From: Firmicutes bacterium AM55-24TS
Lineage (GTDB): Bacteria; Bacillota; Clostridia; UBA1381
NCBI GenBank assembly: GCA_003460745.1
Contig: QTVU01000023.1
Span: 1-47,487, forward strand
Direction: 5' to 3'
Length of the DNA stretch: 47,487 nucleotides
In this document: positions 36,803 through 46,180 of the stretch, one piece after another
Position numbering within the stretch: position 1 is the first letter of the stretch
How the letters are laid out: the number at the start of each line of letters is the position of its first letter
Position numbers and translations under genes: made by a program
The notes under the pieces: generated by a model
What the model was told of the DNA's origin: nothing
The model's database searches: none
Seen by the model: the letters and a program-made list of their open reading frames with translations, nothing else

Positions 36803-36830
36803 TGAAAAATGTGCATTAATATTAATATTT

Positions 36831-37316
36831 TCACTCGCCTACATTCGTAATATGTAACGGACGTATCTTTATATATCGGTATGACGACAGCGGTCTGCAA
36901 TCCGCATCATACGAATGTGCCGCAACAAGAATTGACTGCGGTGTTCTGTTTCCTGCGTCAACCACAACCGGAGAATGGTCAAATCTTTCTTTGTCGGTAA
37001 ATTGCAGCTGAATAATGTCGCCGTTTTGAATTTGTGATAAATCGGTTAATATTGCTCTCGGTCCTGCACCGCGGTTGGTGGTTAAAAATCTGTATAATTC
37101 GTCAACTCCTGTCCATGCCGGCGCTCTGTTGTTTACAGAAATGTAGTACCAACCGTATGTCGGCGTGTAGTTCATAACACCGCTGCCGGCATATATGCAC
37201 TGTGACGCAAAGTTTGTACAATCACCGCCCAAATCAGAAAAATCATAGTATTTCGGATTTCTTCCGTATGCCCACTTTTTCGCATATGCAACCGCATTCT
37301 CTCTGTTATATTCCAT
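36831..37316 (-). CDS. Putative amidase-domain protein (Amidase_6 type)
   Basis: A 161-aa single-domain protein beginning with the block EYNRENAVAYAKKWAYGRNPKYYDF, then GGDCTNFASQC with a likely catalytic Cys, and HSPVVVDAG plus a later AAHSYDAD that could supply the His. The pattern fits the Amidase_6 family of NlpC/P60-like hydrolases, often fused to secreted proteins. No signal peptide is seen here, so its target is unclear. ATG 37316 follows AAAGGA. An upstream extension of the frame runs through intergenic repeat sequence and is not coding. Confidence 0.8.
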   Translation of the reverse strand: MEYNRENAVAYAKKWAYGRNPKYYDFSDLGGDCTNFASQCIYAGSGVMNYTPTYGWYYISVNNRAPAWTGVDELYRFLTTNRGAGPRAILTDLSQIQNGDIIQLQFTDKERFDHSPVVVDAGNRTPQSILVAAHSYDADCRPLSSYRYIKIRPLHITNVGE

Positions 37317-37385
37317 AAATATCATTCCTTTCTTTTTTATATTAATATAATATGGAATATAGGCGGTTTTGTTAATGGGTGATAA

Positions 37386-37570
37386 ATACCACCACTCCGT
37401 CACTTCGTGCCACCTCTCCTCAAGGAGAGGCTTTTTAGGCTCCCTTTGAGGGGAGCTGTCAACGCAGTTGACTGAGGGGTGCCAAAACGATAATATTACG
37501 TCGAGGCGACCATTGGTCTCCAGAATAAAAAAAATTTCGTTCGTAAAGGACGGTGCCCCGACGTCCCACA
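37386..37570. repeat. Palindrome-rich intergenic repeat remnant (MITE-like)
   Basis: The 351-base gap before galE holds a string of short palindromes: CCTCTCCTCAAGGAGAGG (37412-37429), CTCCC-tttga-GGGAG around 37441-37455, GTCAACgcaGTTGAC (37458-37472), and GGCGACCATTGGTCTCC near 37505. Sequences like these are common between genes of gut Clostridia and look like decayed non-autonomous mobile elements. The first part may act as a terminator for neither neighbour. No open frame of interest is present. Confidence 0.65.
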
Positions 37571-37607
37571 TATTTTTATAAAATCCCCACAAAAATATTT
37601 TTCAGTA

Positions 37608-37636
37608 TTGAAAAATGCTTTATATTGGTATATAAT
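37608..37636 (+). promoter_or_regulatory. Promoter of galE
   Basis: TTGAAA (37608-37613), a 17-base spacer and TATAAT (37631-37636) lie about 30 bases ahead of the galE start codon. Confidence 0.85.
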
Positions 37637-37667
37637 AAAATTAAATAAATATAGGGAGGAATCGCTA

Positions 37668-38693
37668 ATGAAAATATTGGTAACAGGCGGTGCAGGATAC
37701 ATAGGCAGCCACACTTGTGTCGAACTTTTAAATGCAGGTTATGAAATTGTCGTACTTGACAATCTTTACAACGCAAGTGAAAAATGCCTTGACGCAGTAA
37801 AAAAACTTACAGGAAAGGATTTTCCGTTCTACAAAGTAGACTTGCTTGACAAAGAGGCAACAGAAAAGGTATTTGCAGAAAATAAAATCGACGCAGTTAT
37901 TCACTTTGCCGGTCTAAAGGCAGTCGGCGAATCTACAAGAATACCGCTTACATATTATGATAACAACATCACAGGTACACTTCACCTTATGCAGGCTATG
38001 GAAAAATACGACTGCAACAACATCGTATTCTCATCATCAGCTACTGTTTACGGCGATCCTGAAAGAGTTCCTATTGTTGAAACTGACAACAAGGGCGACA
38101 AAATTCTTACAACAAATCCTTACGGAACAACAAAACTATTTATCGAAAGAATTATGACAGACGCTCAAAAAGCTAATCCAAAGCTATCTGTAACACTTCT
38201 TCGTTACTTCAACCCAATCGGTGCTCACGAAAGCGGTATTATGGGTGAAGACCCTAAGGGTATTCCGAACAACTTACTTCCGTACATTGCACAAGTTGCA
38301 GTAGGTAAGCTTGAAAAAGTTCATGTCTTCGGTAACGATTACCCTACTCCTGACGGTACAGGCGTTCGTGACTATATCCACGTTGTTGACCTTGCAATCG
38401 GTCACGTTAAGGCTATCGAACATTGTTCAGACAAGGAAGGCGTACACATCTACAACCTTGGTACAGGTAACGGTTACAGCGTTCTTGACATTGTTAAGGC
38501 ATTCTCAAAGGCTTGCGGTAAGGAAATTCCTTATCAAATCGACCCAAGAAGACCGGGCGATATTGCCGAATGTTATGCAGATCCTGCAAAGGCAAAGGCT
38601 GAACTTGGCTGGGAGGCTAAGAGAGGTATTGACGAAATGTGTGCTGACAGCTGGCGATGGCAGTCAACTCACCCTGACGGTTTCGGTGAATAA
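37668..38693 (+). CDS. galE: UDP-glucose 4-epimerase
   Basis: Interconverts UDP-glucose and UDP-galactose for galactose use and envelope sugars. The 341-aa SDR protein has the NAD motif GGAGYIGSH (residues 7-15), the catalytic SSSATVYG and YGTTK (Tyr-Lys), and [14 protein letters not shown] 37668 sits behind GGGAGG; the longer frame from 37608 would start inside the promoter. It is a single-gene unit with its own terminator. Confidence 0.95.
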   Translation: MKILVTGGAGYIGSHTCVELLNAGYEIVVLDNLYNASEKCLDAVKKLTGKDFPFYKVDLLDKEATEKVFAENKIDAVIHFAGLKAVGESTRIPLTYYDNNITGTLHLMQAMEKYDCNNIVFSSSATVYGDPERVPIVETDNKGDKILTTNPYGTTKLFIERIMTDAQKANPKLSVTLLRYFNPIGAHESGIMGEDPKGIPNNLLPYIAQVAVGKLEKVHVFGNDYPTPDGTGVRDYIHVVDLAIGHVKAIEHCSDKEGVHIYNLGTGNGYSVLDIVKAFSKACGKEIPYQIDPRRPGDIAECYADPAKAKAELGWEAKRGIDEMCADSWRWQSTHPDGFGE

Positions 38694-38701
38694 TTGATTT
38701 T

Positions 38702-38743
38702 AAGAGTTGTTTTAGATTTATTCCAAAACAACTCTTTTATTTT
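38702..38743 (+). terminator. Terminator of galE
   Basis: A 12-bp perfect stem, AAGAGTTGTTTT (38702-38713) with AAAACAACTCTT (38725-38736), is followed by a T-rich run. Confidence 0.88.
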
Positions 38744-38764
38744 CAGACAAAGAAAGGACAAATA

Positions 38765-39472
38765 ATGGAGCTTACAAAAGAAATATGGACGCAATCAGAT
38801 TATGACGAATTTGCGGAATACTTAAAAACATTGGCTGACGAAAAATACAAAAAATTCAGTGACTCGCTTGTTCCCGGCGGAACGCAATCTATCGGTATTC
38901 GTGTACCCATCTTGCGTCAAACGGCTAAAGCTATTTCAAAAGGTGACTACGCGTCATTCCTTAATTGCAAAAACAACGCATACCGTGAAGAAATTATGAT
39001 TAAAGGCTTGGTTATGTCGCTTATTAAGTGCGATTATCACGAAATGCTCGGCTATATCAAGCAATACGTTCCTCAAATCACAAGTTGGGAAACTTGCGAC
39101 ATTGTTTCATTTAAAGGATTGAAGAAACATTTAGATGAATTTTTAAATGACGTTGAATATTTTATCTACAACGAAAATCCGTGGATTGTACGTTTTGGTT
39201 TTAACTGCCTTATGGAATTTTATTTGACCGATGAATATATCGACAAAGTGCTCTCATACGTCAACTCGGTAAATTCAGATTTCTACTATGTTCAAATGAT
39301 GCAAGGCTGGCTCGTTGCAACAGCTGCCGCAAAGTGCAGAGATAAAACAATGAAATTTCTTGAAAGCAATGATTTAAACGCAACCACTCAAAATATGGCG
39401 GTACGAAAAATTCGTGAATCGTTAAGAATATCAAAAGAAGATAAAGAACTTGTTCTGAAATTCAAAAAGTAA
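38765..39472 (+). CDS. DNA alkylation repair protein, AlkD-like
   Basis: A 235-aa all-helical HEAT-like protein of the AlkC/AlkD family, which removes alkylated bases. The blocks GIRVPILRQTAKAI, REEIMIKGLVMSLIK, SWETCDIVSFKGLK and WIVRFGFNCLMEFYL match the family layout. Activity on a particular lesion cannot be read from sequence. AGAAAGGA precedes the ATG. It stands downstream of the galE terminator with no obvious separate promoter, so partial read-through is possible. Confidence 0.85.
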   Translation: MELTKEIWTQSDYDEFAEYLKTLADEKYKKFSDSLVPGGTQSIGIRVPILRQTAKAISKGDYASFLNCKNNAYREEIMIKGLVMSLIKCDYHEMLGYIKQYVPQITSWETCDIVSFKGLKKHLDEFLNDVEYFIYNENPWIVRFGFNCLMEFYLTDEYIDKVLSYVNSVNSDFYYVQMMQGWLVATAAAKCRDKTMKFLESNDLNATTQNMAVRKIRESLRISKEDKELVLKFKK

Positions 39473-39576
39473 CGGCATGGTGCTTGCCCTACCGTTCAGA
39501 CTGTCGACAAATTGTCCGGAACGTGCAAAATATTTATTTTAATATTTAAAAATTTAATTTGTAGCTATAATAAATA

Positions 39577-39621
39577 ACCGGCAAGCCTATCTTCGATATA
39601 CGGCTTGCCGGTGCACTTTTT
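39577..39621. terminator. Bidirectional terminator between alkD-like gene and trmB
   Basis: ACCGGCAAGCC (39577-39587) pairs perfectly with GGCTTGCCGGT (39602-39612), a stable GC-rich stem with a 14-base loop. It is followed by CACTTTTT on the plus strand and an AT-rich stretch on the minus strand. The remaining bases between 39473 and 39699 show nothing else I can name. Confidence 0.85.
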
Positions 39622-39699
39622 GCGAAAATAAACTCTAACGTACCCACGTACGCCGACGAGTTCATTTTCACAAAATCCGAACTAATTTCTCGACCTCTG

Positions 39700-40368
39700 T
39701 TAGCTTTCTTTTTTTCGGTTGTCTTCCCAACCGAGATATGTCGCCTCAAGACGGTATATCGGCATACCCTGTTCAGAGAAGCGTTGTTCATATTCAGTCA
39801 TAACGTTGCCCTCAAACTTTGAATTATGCAAATCAAGGCTGATATTTTCAAGCTTGAAATTTTCCTCCGCAAATGAGTTAAGCGAAAAATCAAACAAAGC
39901 CTTATTATCGGTTTTAAACCAAATATAATCGCCCTGTTTAAGCACGGCTTTATATCTGTCAAGAAAACGCTTATGAGTAAGTCTGCGTTTTGCCTGTTTA
40001 TTTTTCTTCCAAGGGTCAGAAAAATTAAGATAAATACGTCTTATCTCGCCAAATTCAAATATATCTTCAATTTTTTCCGCATCCATATCCATAAACAAAA
40101 CGTTTGTAAGTTCAGCTGCCACAGTTTTTTCCATAGCCATAACTATAACGTCCTCAACCTTTTCAATCGCAATAAAATTCACATCAGGGTACATTTTCGC
40201 CATACCGACAATAAAATTCCCCTTACCGCAACCGATTTCAATATGAATAGGATTATCGTTACCGAAACGTTCCGCCCATTTCCCCTTATATTTTTCAGGT
40301 TCTTTTATCCAAATATCACTGCAACGTTCCATTCTTGCGTCACAATTTTTCTTTTTTCTCATTCTCAT
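39700..40368 (-). CDS. trmB: tRNA (guanine-N7)-methyltransferase
   Basis: SAM-dependent formation of m7G46 in tRNA. The 222-aa protein has the SAM motif IEIGCGKGNFIVGMA (about residues 42-56), IAIEKVEDVI, the TrmB hallmark LNFSDPWKKNKQAKRRLTH, and the C-terminal TEYEQRF. It starts with a basic MRMRKKK segment. It is a single gene between two hairpin terminators. Confidence 0.95.
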   Translation of the reverse strand: MRMRKKKNCDARMERCSDIWIKEPEKYKGKWAERFGNDNPIHIEIGCGKGNFIVGMAKMYPDVNFIAIEKVEDVIVMAMEKTVAAELTNVLFMDMDAEKIEDIFEFGEIRRIYLNFSDPWKKNKQAKRRLTHKRFLDRYKAVLKQGDYIWFKTDNKALFDFSLNSFAEENFKLENISLDLHNSKFEGNVMTEYEQRFSEQGMPIYRLEATYLGWEDNRKKES

Positions 40369-40458
40369 ATTATTTTTACCTCAAATACAAATTTCTCATT
40401 TATTATACTATAACAATAATTTTTTTACAATATATTTCTTAAATATTTTAAAAATCAC

Positions 40459-40490
40459 AAAAAAAATCGGACGCATACGCATCCGATTTT
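40459..40490 (-). terminator. Terminator of the rhamnogalacturonan lyase gene
   Basis: AAAATCGGA (40463-40471) pairs with TCCGATTTT (40482-40490), with an additional imperfect upper stem. On the minus strand it is followed by a run of eight T, shortly after the lyase stop. Confidence 0.85.
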
Positions 40491-40506
40491 AATGTTATTT
40501 TATGAC

Positions 40507-43266
40507 TTATTTAATTAAATCCCAAAGCATTGAAAGCATTGTAGCAGCTTGTGCTCTTGTTGCATTAGCCTTTGGTTGGAATGAACCGTCATCCATACCG
40601 TTGATAATACCCAAACCAACTGCATTGTTTACATCTTCAACAGCCCATGTTGCGATGTCTGCTGCGTCTGTAAATTTCTTATCGGCAGCCTTAGCCTCAA
40701 CATTCTTATATGCGGCAGCCTTAGCAACCATTGAGGCCATTTCTTCTCTTGAAATTTCCTTATCGAAATCTTCAACAGTGAACGGAATATCTTCTGCAAT
40801 TAGGTTAGCATTTTGAGCGGCTTTTACGAATGGCATTGCCCAGTGTTCGCTTGCCAATGATGAATCTGTATCAATCTTTAGAGCGTTTACGATAAGTGTT
40901 GCAAACTGACCCTTTGTTACAGTTCCGTCAGGAGCGAAGTGTGTATCGTCCATACCGTTGATAACGCCTGCTTTATACATCTTATCGATGTATGTCTTAC
41001 CCCAGTGACCTACAACGTCAACGAACGGTGAATCTGTTGATGGTGTTGAACCTGCAACAGGTAGAGCAGATTCGTCAAATGCCTTTGCCTTGTATGAATT
41101 TGAAACAAGTTTAACATTTGCATCCGGTTGAGTTGTGTACTGTGAATTAGCAATATGGTCGTTCATATACCAGCTGATATGCGGTGGTTGGTTGTAACAG
41201 TTTGTATCTGTTGCTGATGAGTTTCTGTAAATATCATCATGTGCAAGTGTATAGAAGTTATAATTTGTTGCATATGGTGTTTCATATAGTCTTAGAGAAT
41301 ATTGATATACAGTCTTATCTAATTCAACTTCAACGTCCTTATCAAAGTTACCCTTGATTGTTGTCTTTTCTTTCTTTGTGTCTTGACCTGTAATTGCGTA
41401 AGAAACAATTTCTTCTCTCCAGTCACCTAACAAGTCAGCTTGTAGGTTCGGATTACCCTTTGTTGAGTTGATTGAGTGTGAACCCTCACCCTCGAAAATC
41501 TTATCGAATGTCTTTGTATCGTCATTCCACTTTGTTACAGTAATTTCTTTACCTGCACCGTTGTGGTCTTGAAGTTCATCCTGCAAGTCGCCTGTCCAAT
41601 AAATTCTGCCGTTCATAGCAGCCTTTAGATCAGGAAGTTCGTTACCGTTGCTGTCCCAGTAACCTGATGAACCTGCACCCCACATAGCGTACCAAGAATC
41701 GCCGTAACCGATATTGGCAATCATAGCACGACCTGTATCTTTGATACCGTTGTGGATCTGATAGAATTCACCTGTCTTAGCGTTTTGAAGTGAAATACCC
41801 CATTGATGACGATCATTAGGAGCGCCTTGAGCAGCAGCTGCAGCCGAATTTTTAAATATTGTATTAGATGTGATGTATGGAGAAAGTTGTGGACCTTTCA
41901 AATCAAACACTTCACTGTCTGCACTGTAATCTTCATAAGCTTTTAACCATTCAAGACCTTCTTTAGTCGGGTCGAAGTCACCAAGGTGCATAGCATCACC
42001 GTGCTCTTGATATGTACACCATAGAATTGAACCGTCATTATCCCATGTCAAAGCGCCGTAGAAGATTTCGTCCTTACCGTCGCCGTCAACGTCACCTGCT
42101 TCAATTTGGTGGTTACCTTGACCGATATAGCCGTTATTCTTTGATTCGGCTGTATCGAATGACCATTCCATCTTTAGCTTACCATTCTTAAAGCTGTATG
42201 CAGCGGCACCTGTACGACCATTAGGATTTGAGATACCCTTACCGAAGTAATAACCTCTTGCAAATACAGCAGACGGTGACTGACCGTCAATATAAGCTAT
42301 TGTACTGTTATATCTTTCCGAACGGTTACCGAAGTCATCACCGAATGTTAATGATGCAGCATTTGAACCGACAGTATTATTTGGGAAATAATCTATTGTG
42401 TCAAGAGCCTTACCTGTTTCACCGTCGAAACACGTTACATAAAGCGGACCTTGTAAGTTTTTACCGCCGTTTAGGGCAGCCCAGCTGTTTTCGTATGTTT
42501 CACCCTTTGATGCGTCACCGATTACATTACCCTGACCGTCAACAGTACCGTCAGCAGTTCTTACCATAACTTCTGCTCTGCCGTCACCGTCAAAATCGGC
42601 TACGTTAAGCTGAGTATCGTGTTGTCCTGCACGGATATTGTAACCCATGTCAATTCTCCAAAGCTGAGTACCGTCAAGCTTGTAAGCGTCCATAAAGACC
42701 TTACCGGTTCTACCGCCTGTAGCGGCATCCTTAGCATCTGAAGGGCTCCATAGCATTACGATTTCATATTGTCCGTCACCGTCAAGGTCACCGTATGATG
42801 AATCACCCGGTGTATATGAACCGTAGTATATGCCGTTTCTGTCTTGTAACATAACGTCACTTTCAGGAGTTTTACCCAAAGGAATATCAAGGTATCCGTT
42901 CTCCCATACGCCTACACTGTCTGACATTTCGCCGTTTGCAACTACTGTATACTTATCGTTTACAGTACCTGACGCGTCAACAAAGTTTGTAACCGCACCT
43001 TCGTTAATCTTTTCTTGGTTTCTGTAAAGAGTAAATGTAGTGTCAGCAGGCTCTGTTGCCAATCTTCTCCATGAAATAAGTACACCGTCGTCAGTCTTTG
43101 TCGCAACGACACCTCTATCAAGGTTTTCCATGTTTCTTGTGATTGCACTGCCGGCAAATGCACTTGCACTTGTCATAGGAGCAACTACTCCTACTGCCGC
43201 AACCTGAGCAAGAACCAAAGAAAATGCACCTAATTTTCTTAGTTTTTTCTTTGAATTTTTAAGCAT
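40507..43266 (-). CDS. Secreted rhamnogalacturonan lyase (PL11 type) with three SLH repeats
   Basis: Cleaves the rhamnogalacturonan-I backbone of pectin outside the cell. The 919-aa protein has a signal peptide (basic start, hydrophobic core, cut near SASAFA at about residue 38), then an SH/fibronectin-like strand region. The PL11 propeller follows, with repeated calcium-type loops DLDGDGQYE, DFDGDGRAE and DVDGDGKDE and the blocks NIRAGQHDTQLN and QADLLGDWREE. Residues about 745-919 are three S-layer homology repeats (FVDVVGHWGKTYI, HWAMPFVKAA, FTDAADIATWAVEDV), which should tether the enzyme to the cell wall. A possible promoter is TTTAAA-17-TATTAT (43360-43332). It stands alone, with no sugar transporter nearby. 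Confidence 0.9.
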   Translation of the reverse strand: MLKNSKKKLRKLGAFSLVLAQVAAVGVVAPMTSASAFAGSAITRNMENLDRGVVATKTDDGVLISWRRLATEPADTTFTLYRNQEKINEGAVTNFVDASGTVNDKYTVVANGEMSDSVGVWENGYLDIPLGKTPESDVMLQDRNGIYYGSYTPGDSSYGDLDGDGQYEIVMLWSPSDAKDAATGGRTGKVFMDAYKLDGTQLWRIDMGYNIRAGQHDTQLNVADFDGDGRAEVMVRTADGTVDGQGNVIGDASKGETYENSWAALNGGKNLQGPLYVTCFDGETGKALDTIDYFPNNTVGSNAASLTFGDDFGNRSERYNSTIAYIDGQSPSAVFARGYYFGKGISNPNGRTGAAAYSFKNGKLKMEWSFDTAESKNNGYIGQGNHQIEAGDVDGDGKDEIFYGALTWDNDGSILWCTYQEHGDAMHLGDFDPTKEGLEWLKAYEDYSADSEVFDLKGPQLSPYITSNTIFKNSAAAAAQGAPNDRHQWGISLQNAKTGEFYQIHNGIKDTGRAMIANIGYGDSWYAMWGAGSSGYWDSNGNELPDLKAAMNGRIYWTGDLQDELQDHNGAGKEITVTKWNDDTKTFDKIFEGEGSHSINSTKGNPNLQADLLGDWREEIVSYAITGQDTKKEKTTIKGNFDKDVEVELDKTVYQYSLRLYETPYATNYNFYTLAHDDIYRNSSATDTNCYNQPPHISWYMNDHIANSQYTTQPDANVKLVSNSYKAKAFDESALPVAGSTPSTDSPFVDVVGHWGKTYIDKMYKAGVINGMDDTHFAPDGTVTKGQFATLIVNALKIDTDSSLASEHWAMPFVKAAQNANLIAEDIPFTVEDFDKEISREEMASMVAKAAAYKNVEAKAADKKFTDAADIATWAVEDVNNAVGLGIINGMDDGSFQPKANATRAQAATMLSMLWDLIK

Positions 43267-43387
43267 TTAGTTATCCTCCCTCTTTTATATATACTTTACC
43301 TATCCATTAAAGCATAATAATCATTATCTATATAATATCATATTTCACAAACTTTTTAAAGTGTTTTTCATAAATTCAATGTGTAAT

Positions 43388-43900
43388 TTACAGTGTTTTT
43401 TGTTCAAAATGCGATTGAGGATTTTTGTTTATATAAGTGCAGAACACAAACGAAATGCCGTTTTCAACGCGTTTTTCGGACACGTTACCGAGCTCCCACA
43501 CCTCATTTTTATCAAGATTGTCGATAAAGACATCCGCATTGCCGTCGGAAAACACCTTTGTTATATATGCACTGTCACAGTACGGCAAAAGCTGTCTGTA
43601 AACCTCTCCGCCGCCTATGACAAAAGTATCGTCACCGCCGTATTTTCCGATAATCGTTTTTATATCGTGAACAATCTCCGTGCCGTCACACTTAAAATTT
43701 TTATCGGTTGTAAGTACAACGTTTTTTCGATTTTTAAGCGGTTTTGCGTTAGGGAAGCTCTCCAACGTCTTTCTGCCCATAACAACCGTCTTACCCATTG
43801 TTTTCTCTTTAAAAAATTCCATATCCTCTGATATGCGGAACAGCAAATTCATACCTTTGCCAATGCCCCACTTTTCATCAACCGCCGCAATTATTTTCAT
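43388..43900 (-). CDS. folA: Dihydrofolate reductase
   Basis: NADPH-dependent reduction of dihydrofolate to tetrahydrofolate. The 170-aa protein has the family start IIAAVDEKWGIGKGMNLLFRISEDMEFF, VVMGRKTLESFP, and FVIGGGEVYRQLLPYCD. Its ATG overlaps the stop of the preceding gene (ATGA at 43897-43900), so the two are translationally coupled. folA is normally paired with a thymidylate synthase; the coupled upstream gene occupies that position here. Confidence 0.95.
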   Translation of the reverse strand: MKIIAAVDEKWGIGKGMNLLFRISEDMEFFKEKTMGKTVVMGRKTLESFPNAKPLKNRKNVVLTTDKNFKCDGTEIVHDIKTIIGKYGGDDTFVIGGGEVYRQLLPYCDSAYITKVFSDGNADVFIDNLDKNEVWELGNVSEKRVENGISFVFCTYINKNPQSHFEQKTL

Positions 43901-44547
43901 TCTGTTTCATCAGGAAATATCAATTCCTGTGCATACGGAAGTGTTCTCGCCCAATCGATGAATGACTTTGACCATTCTGTCAATTTGTGAAATCTTCTCT
44001 GGCCTTTTGAACACATCGCCAAAAGATTTTCGTATGTCATTGTAACGGTTCTTGTCTGCTGCCACGCTGACGGCAACCATCTGATAAGTTCTTTCCAATA
44101 TGCCTTATCCTTTGTTTCAAGATACTTTACACGCATACTCTCCAAAAATTCTATATGCTTGTCTATCACATCACCAAGTTTTGTGCCGTCATAATCAAGA
44201 TCTGAATTGTAATCGTCAATTTCAAAACACTCGGCAGTAATAGGTGTTGACGCAAGTTTGTGCATTGTCGATGTGCTGTTTGCGGTTGTACCAACCTTAT
44301 ACGTATCAAATTCTTTCCACCAATAAAGCGGACCTGTTATATCAACCGACACAAAAATCTGACGCATAAATTTTCTGTGTTCACTGCCCGATTTTATAAG
44401 TCTTTGCGCCAAATCCAAATCGTTTTCACCAATTACGACTTTTCCATTCTCCTCAACCGTATCGTTTTTATGCCATGATTCAAGAGGGTTTCTCATACCT
44501 TTAAGCGCACGTTTAAAGCCGTAAACCTCTGTATTTTCAAATTTCAT
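43897..44547 (-). CDS. Conserved protein coupled to folA, possibly a divergent ThyX-like enzyme
   Basis: A 216-aa soluble protein I can only place tentatively. Its core reads SGSEHRKFMRQIFVSVDI, then GPLYWWKEFDTYKVGTTANS, then TSTMHKL, with the C-terminal half helical and rich in Trp and Arg. Canonical ThyX has RHRxxSxNExSxRY, which is absent, yet the spacing of an EHRK...R segment before an NSTSTMH segment and the 4-base overlap with folA suggest a divergent flavin-dependent thymidylate-synthase relative. An unrelated conserved family is equally possible. Its ATG directly follows the ABC-F stop codon (TAAATG). Confidence 0.6.
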   Translation of the reverse strand: MKFENTEVYGFKRALKGMRNPLESWHKNDTVEENGKVVIGENDLDLAQRLIKSGSEHRKFMRQIFVSVDITGPLYWWKEFDTYKVGTTANSTSTMHKLASTPITAECFEIDDYNSDLDYDGTKLGDVIDKHIEFLESMRVKYLETKDKAYWKELIRWLPSAWQQTRTVTMTYENLLAMCSKGQRRFHKLTEWSKSFIDWARTLPYAQELIFPDETE

Positions 44548-46155
44548 TTAGTTACCTCTTTTCATTTCGATATACTCGTCAAATGTACACATTCTGTCCA
44601 CGATTGTGCCGTCCTCACGAATATCAATAATTCTGTTTGCAACGGTATTCACAAATTCGTGGTCGTGTGACGCAAATATAACGTTTCCCTTGAATGCTTT
44701 CAAGCCGTTGTTTACCGCAGTGATTGACTCAAGGTCAAGGTGGTTTGTAGGCTGGTCAAGTATAAGTATGTTTGATCCGTACAACATCATTCTTGAAAGC
44801 ATACATCTGACTTTCTCACCACCGGAAAGCACGTTTACCTGTTTAAACACATCATCGCCCGAGAATAACATTCTTCCCAAAAATCCTCTTATATACGATT
44901 CGTTTTGAGTTTCAAAGCCTGCCGCACTGTATTGTCTTAGCCAATCCACAAGATTTAGTTCACAGCCGTCAAAATACTTAGAGTTATCTTTAGGAAAATA
45001 ACTTCTTGACGTACTTACGCCCCACTTAACAGTGCCCTCGTCCGGCTCATCTTCACCGGCAAGTATTTGCATAAGTGCAGTGATTGCAATTTCGTTTTCA
45101 CCTATTATGGCAATCTTATCGTCATGATTTAGTGTGAATGATATATTATTAAGAAGTTTTTCACCGTTTACAGTCTTTGAAAGTCCGTCAACAGTAAGCA
45201 AATCGCGTCCCGCTTCTCTGTCCATATCAAAGCCGACAAACGGATAACGTCTTGATGACGCAGGCAATTCTTCAACTGTAAGTTTATCAAGCATTTTCTT
45301 ACGGCTTGTAGCCTGTTTTGATTTCGACTTATTCGCAGAGAACCGCTGAATAAAAGTCTGCAATTCTTTAATTTTTTCTTCAGCTTTTTTATTTTGTTGC
45401 TTGATAAGTCTTTCCATCATCTGACTTGACTCGTACCAGAACTCATAGTTACCGACATACATCTTAACCTTTGAATAGTCAATATCAACGATATGCGTAC
45501 ACACAACATTAAGGAAATATCTGTCGTGCGATACAACTATGACTGTACCCTCGTAATCAAGCAAGAAATCTTCAAGCCATTCAATAGCCTGCAAGTCAAG
45601 GTGGTTTGTAGGCTCGTCAAGAAGAATAATGTCGGGGTCACCAAAAAGTGCCTGTGCCAAAAGGACTTTAACCTTTTCGTTACCGCCAAGGTCAGCCATC
45701 TGCGAATACATAATACTTTCGTCAAGTCCAAGACCCTGCATTAACTTTGACGCATTGGAATCAGCCTCCCAACCGTCCATTTCCGCAAATTCCGCCTCAA
45801 GTTCAGCCGCTTTTATACCGTCCTCGTCCGAGAAATCTTCTTTTTCATACAACGCGTCTTTTTCTTTCATAATATCATAAAGACGCTTGTTACCCATAAT
45901 AATCGTATCAAGTACAGTGTACTCGTCATATGCAAAGTGATCCTGTTTCAAAACCGACATACGACAATTTGGGTCGATAGACACTTCACCGGTTGTCGAA
46001 TCAAGTTCACCCGAAAGAATTTTAAGAAAAGTCGATTTTCCCGCACCGTTTGCACCGATTACTCCGTAGCAGTTGCCCGGTGTGAATTTTAAATTAACGT
46101 CTGAAAACAGATTTTGTCCGCTGAAATTCAGACTTACGTTTGTTACTGTAATCAT
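44548..46155 (-). CDS. ABC-F family ATPase
   Basis: ABC-F proteins act on ribosomes rather than in membranes; no membrane segments are present. The 535-aa protein has two ATPase domains joined by a basic linker (about residues 235-310, KQQNKKAEEKIKELQ...KSKSKQATSRKK). Domain 1 has Walker A GANGAGKST and LDEPTNHLDL but an altered signature, LGGNEK. Domain 2 has signature LSGGEK and LDQPTNHLDL, but its Walker A is GENEIAIT, lacking the Lys. Overall it resembles the YkpA/YbiT branch. It is the first gene of an operon with the ThyX-like gene and folA. Confidence 0.9.
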   Translation of the reverse strand: MITVTNVSLNFSGQNLFSDVNLKFTPGNCYGVIGANGAGKSTFLKILSGELDSTTGEVSIDPNCRMSVLKQDHFAYDEYTVLDTIIMGNKRLYDIMKEKDALYEKEDFSDEDGIKAAELEAEFAEMDGWEADSNASKLMQGLGLDESIMYSQMADLGGNEKVKVLLAQALFGDPDIILLDEPTNHLDLQAIEWLEDFLLDYEGTVIVVSHDRYFLNVVCTHIVDIDYSKVKMYVGNYEFWYESSQMMERLIKQQNKKAEEKIKELQTFIQRFSANKSKSKQATSRKKMLDKLTVEELPASSRRYPFVGFDMDREAGRDLLTVDGLSKTVNGEKLLNNISFTLNHDDKIAIIGENEIAITALMQILAGEDEPDEGTVKWGVSTSRSYFPKDNSKYFDGCELNLVDWLRQYSAAGFETQNESYIRGFLGRMLFSGDDVFKQVNVLSGGEKVRCMLSRMMLYGSNILILDQPTNHLDLESITAVNNGLKAFKGNVIFASHDHEFVNTVANRIIDIREDGTIVDRMCTFDEYIEMKRGN

Positions 46156-46180
46156 TAAATATTTCTCCTAATTTTTATTG

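Noticed and set aside
37317..37592. N-terminal extension of the amidase frame
   Set aside because: It translates palindromic repeat sequence; ATG 37316 with AAAGGA gives the family-type N-terminus.
39546..39791. 81-codon minus-strand frame between the AlkD-like gene and trmB
   Set aside because: It reads through a strong GC-rich hairpin terminator and the 3' end of trmB, and has no ribosome site or recognisable protein pattern.
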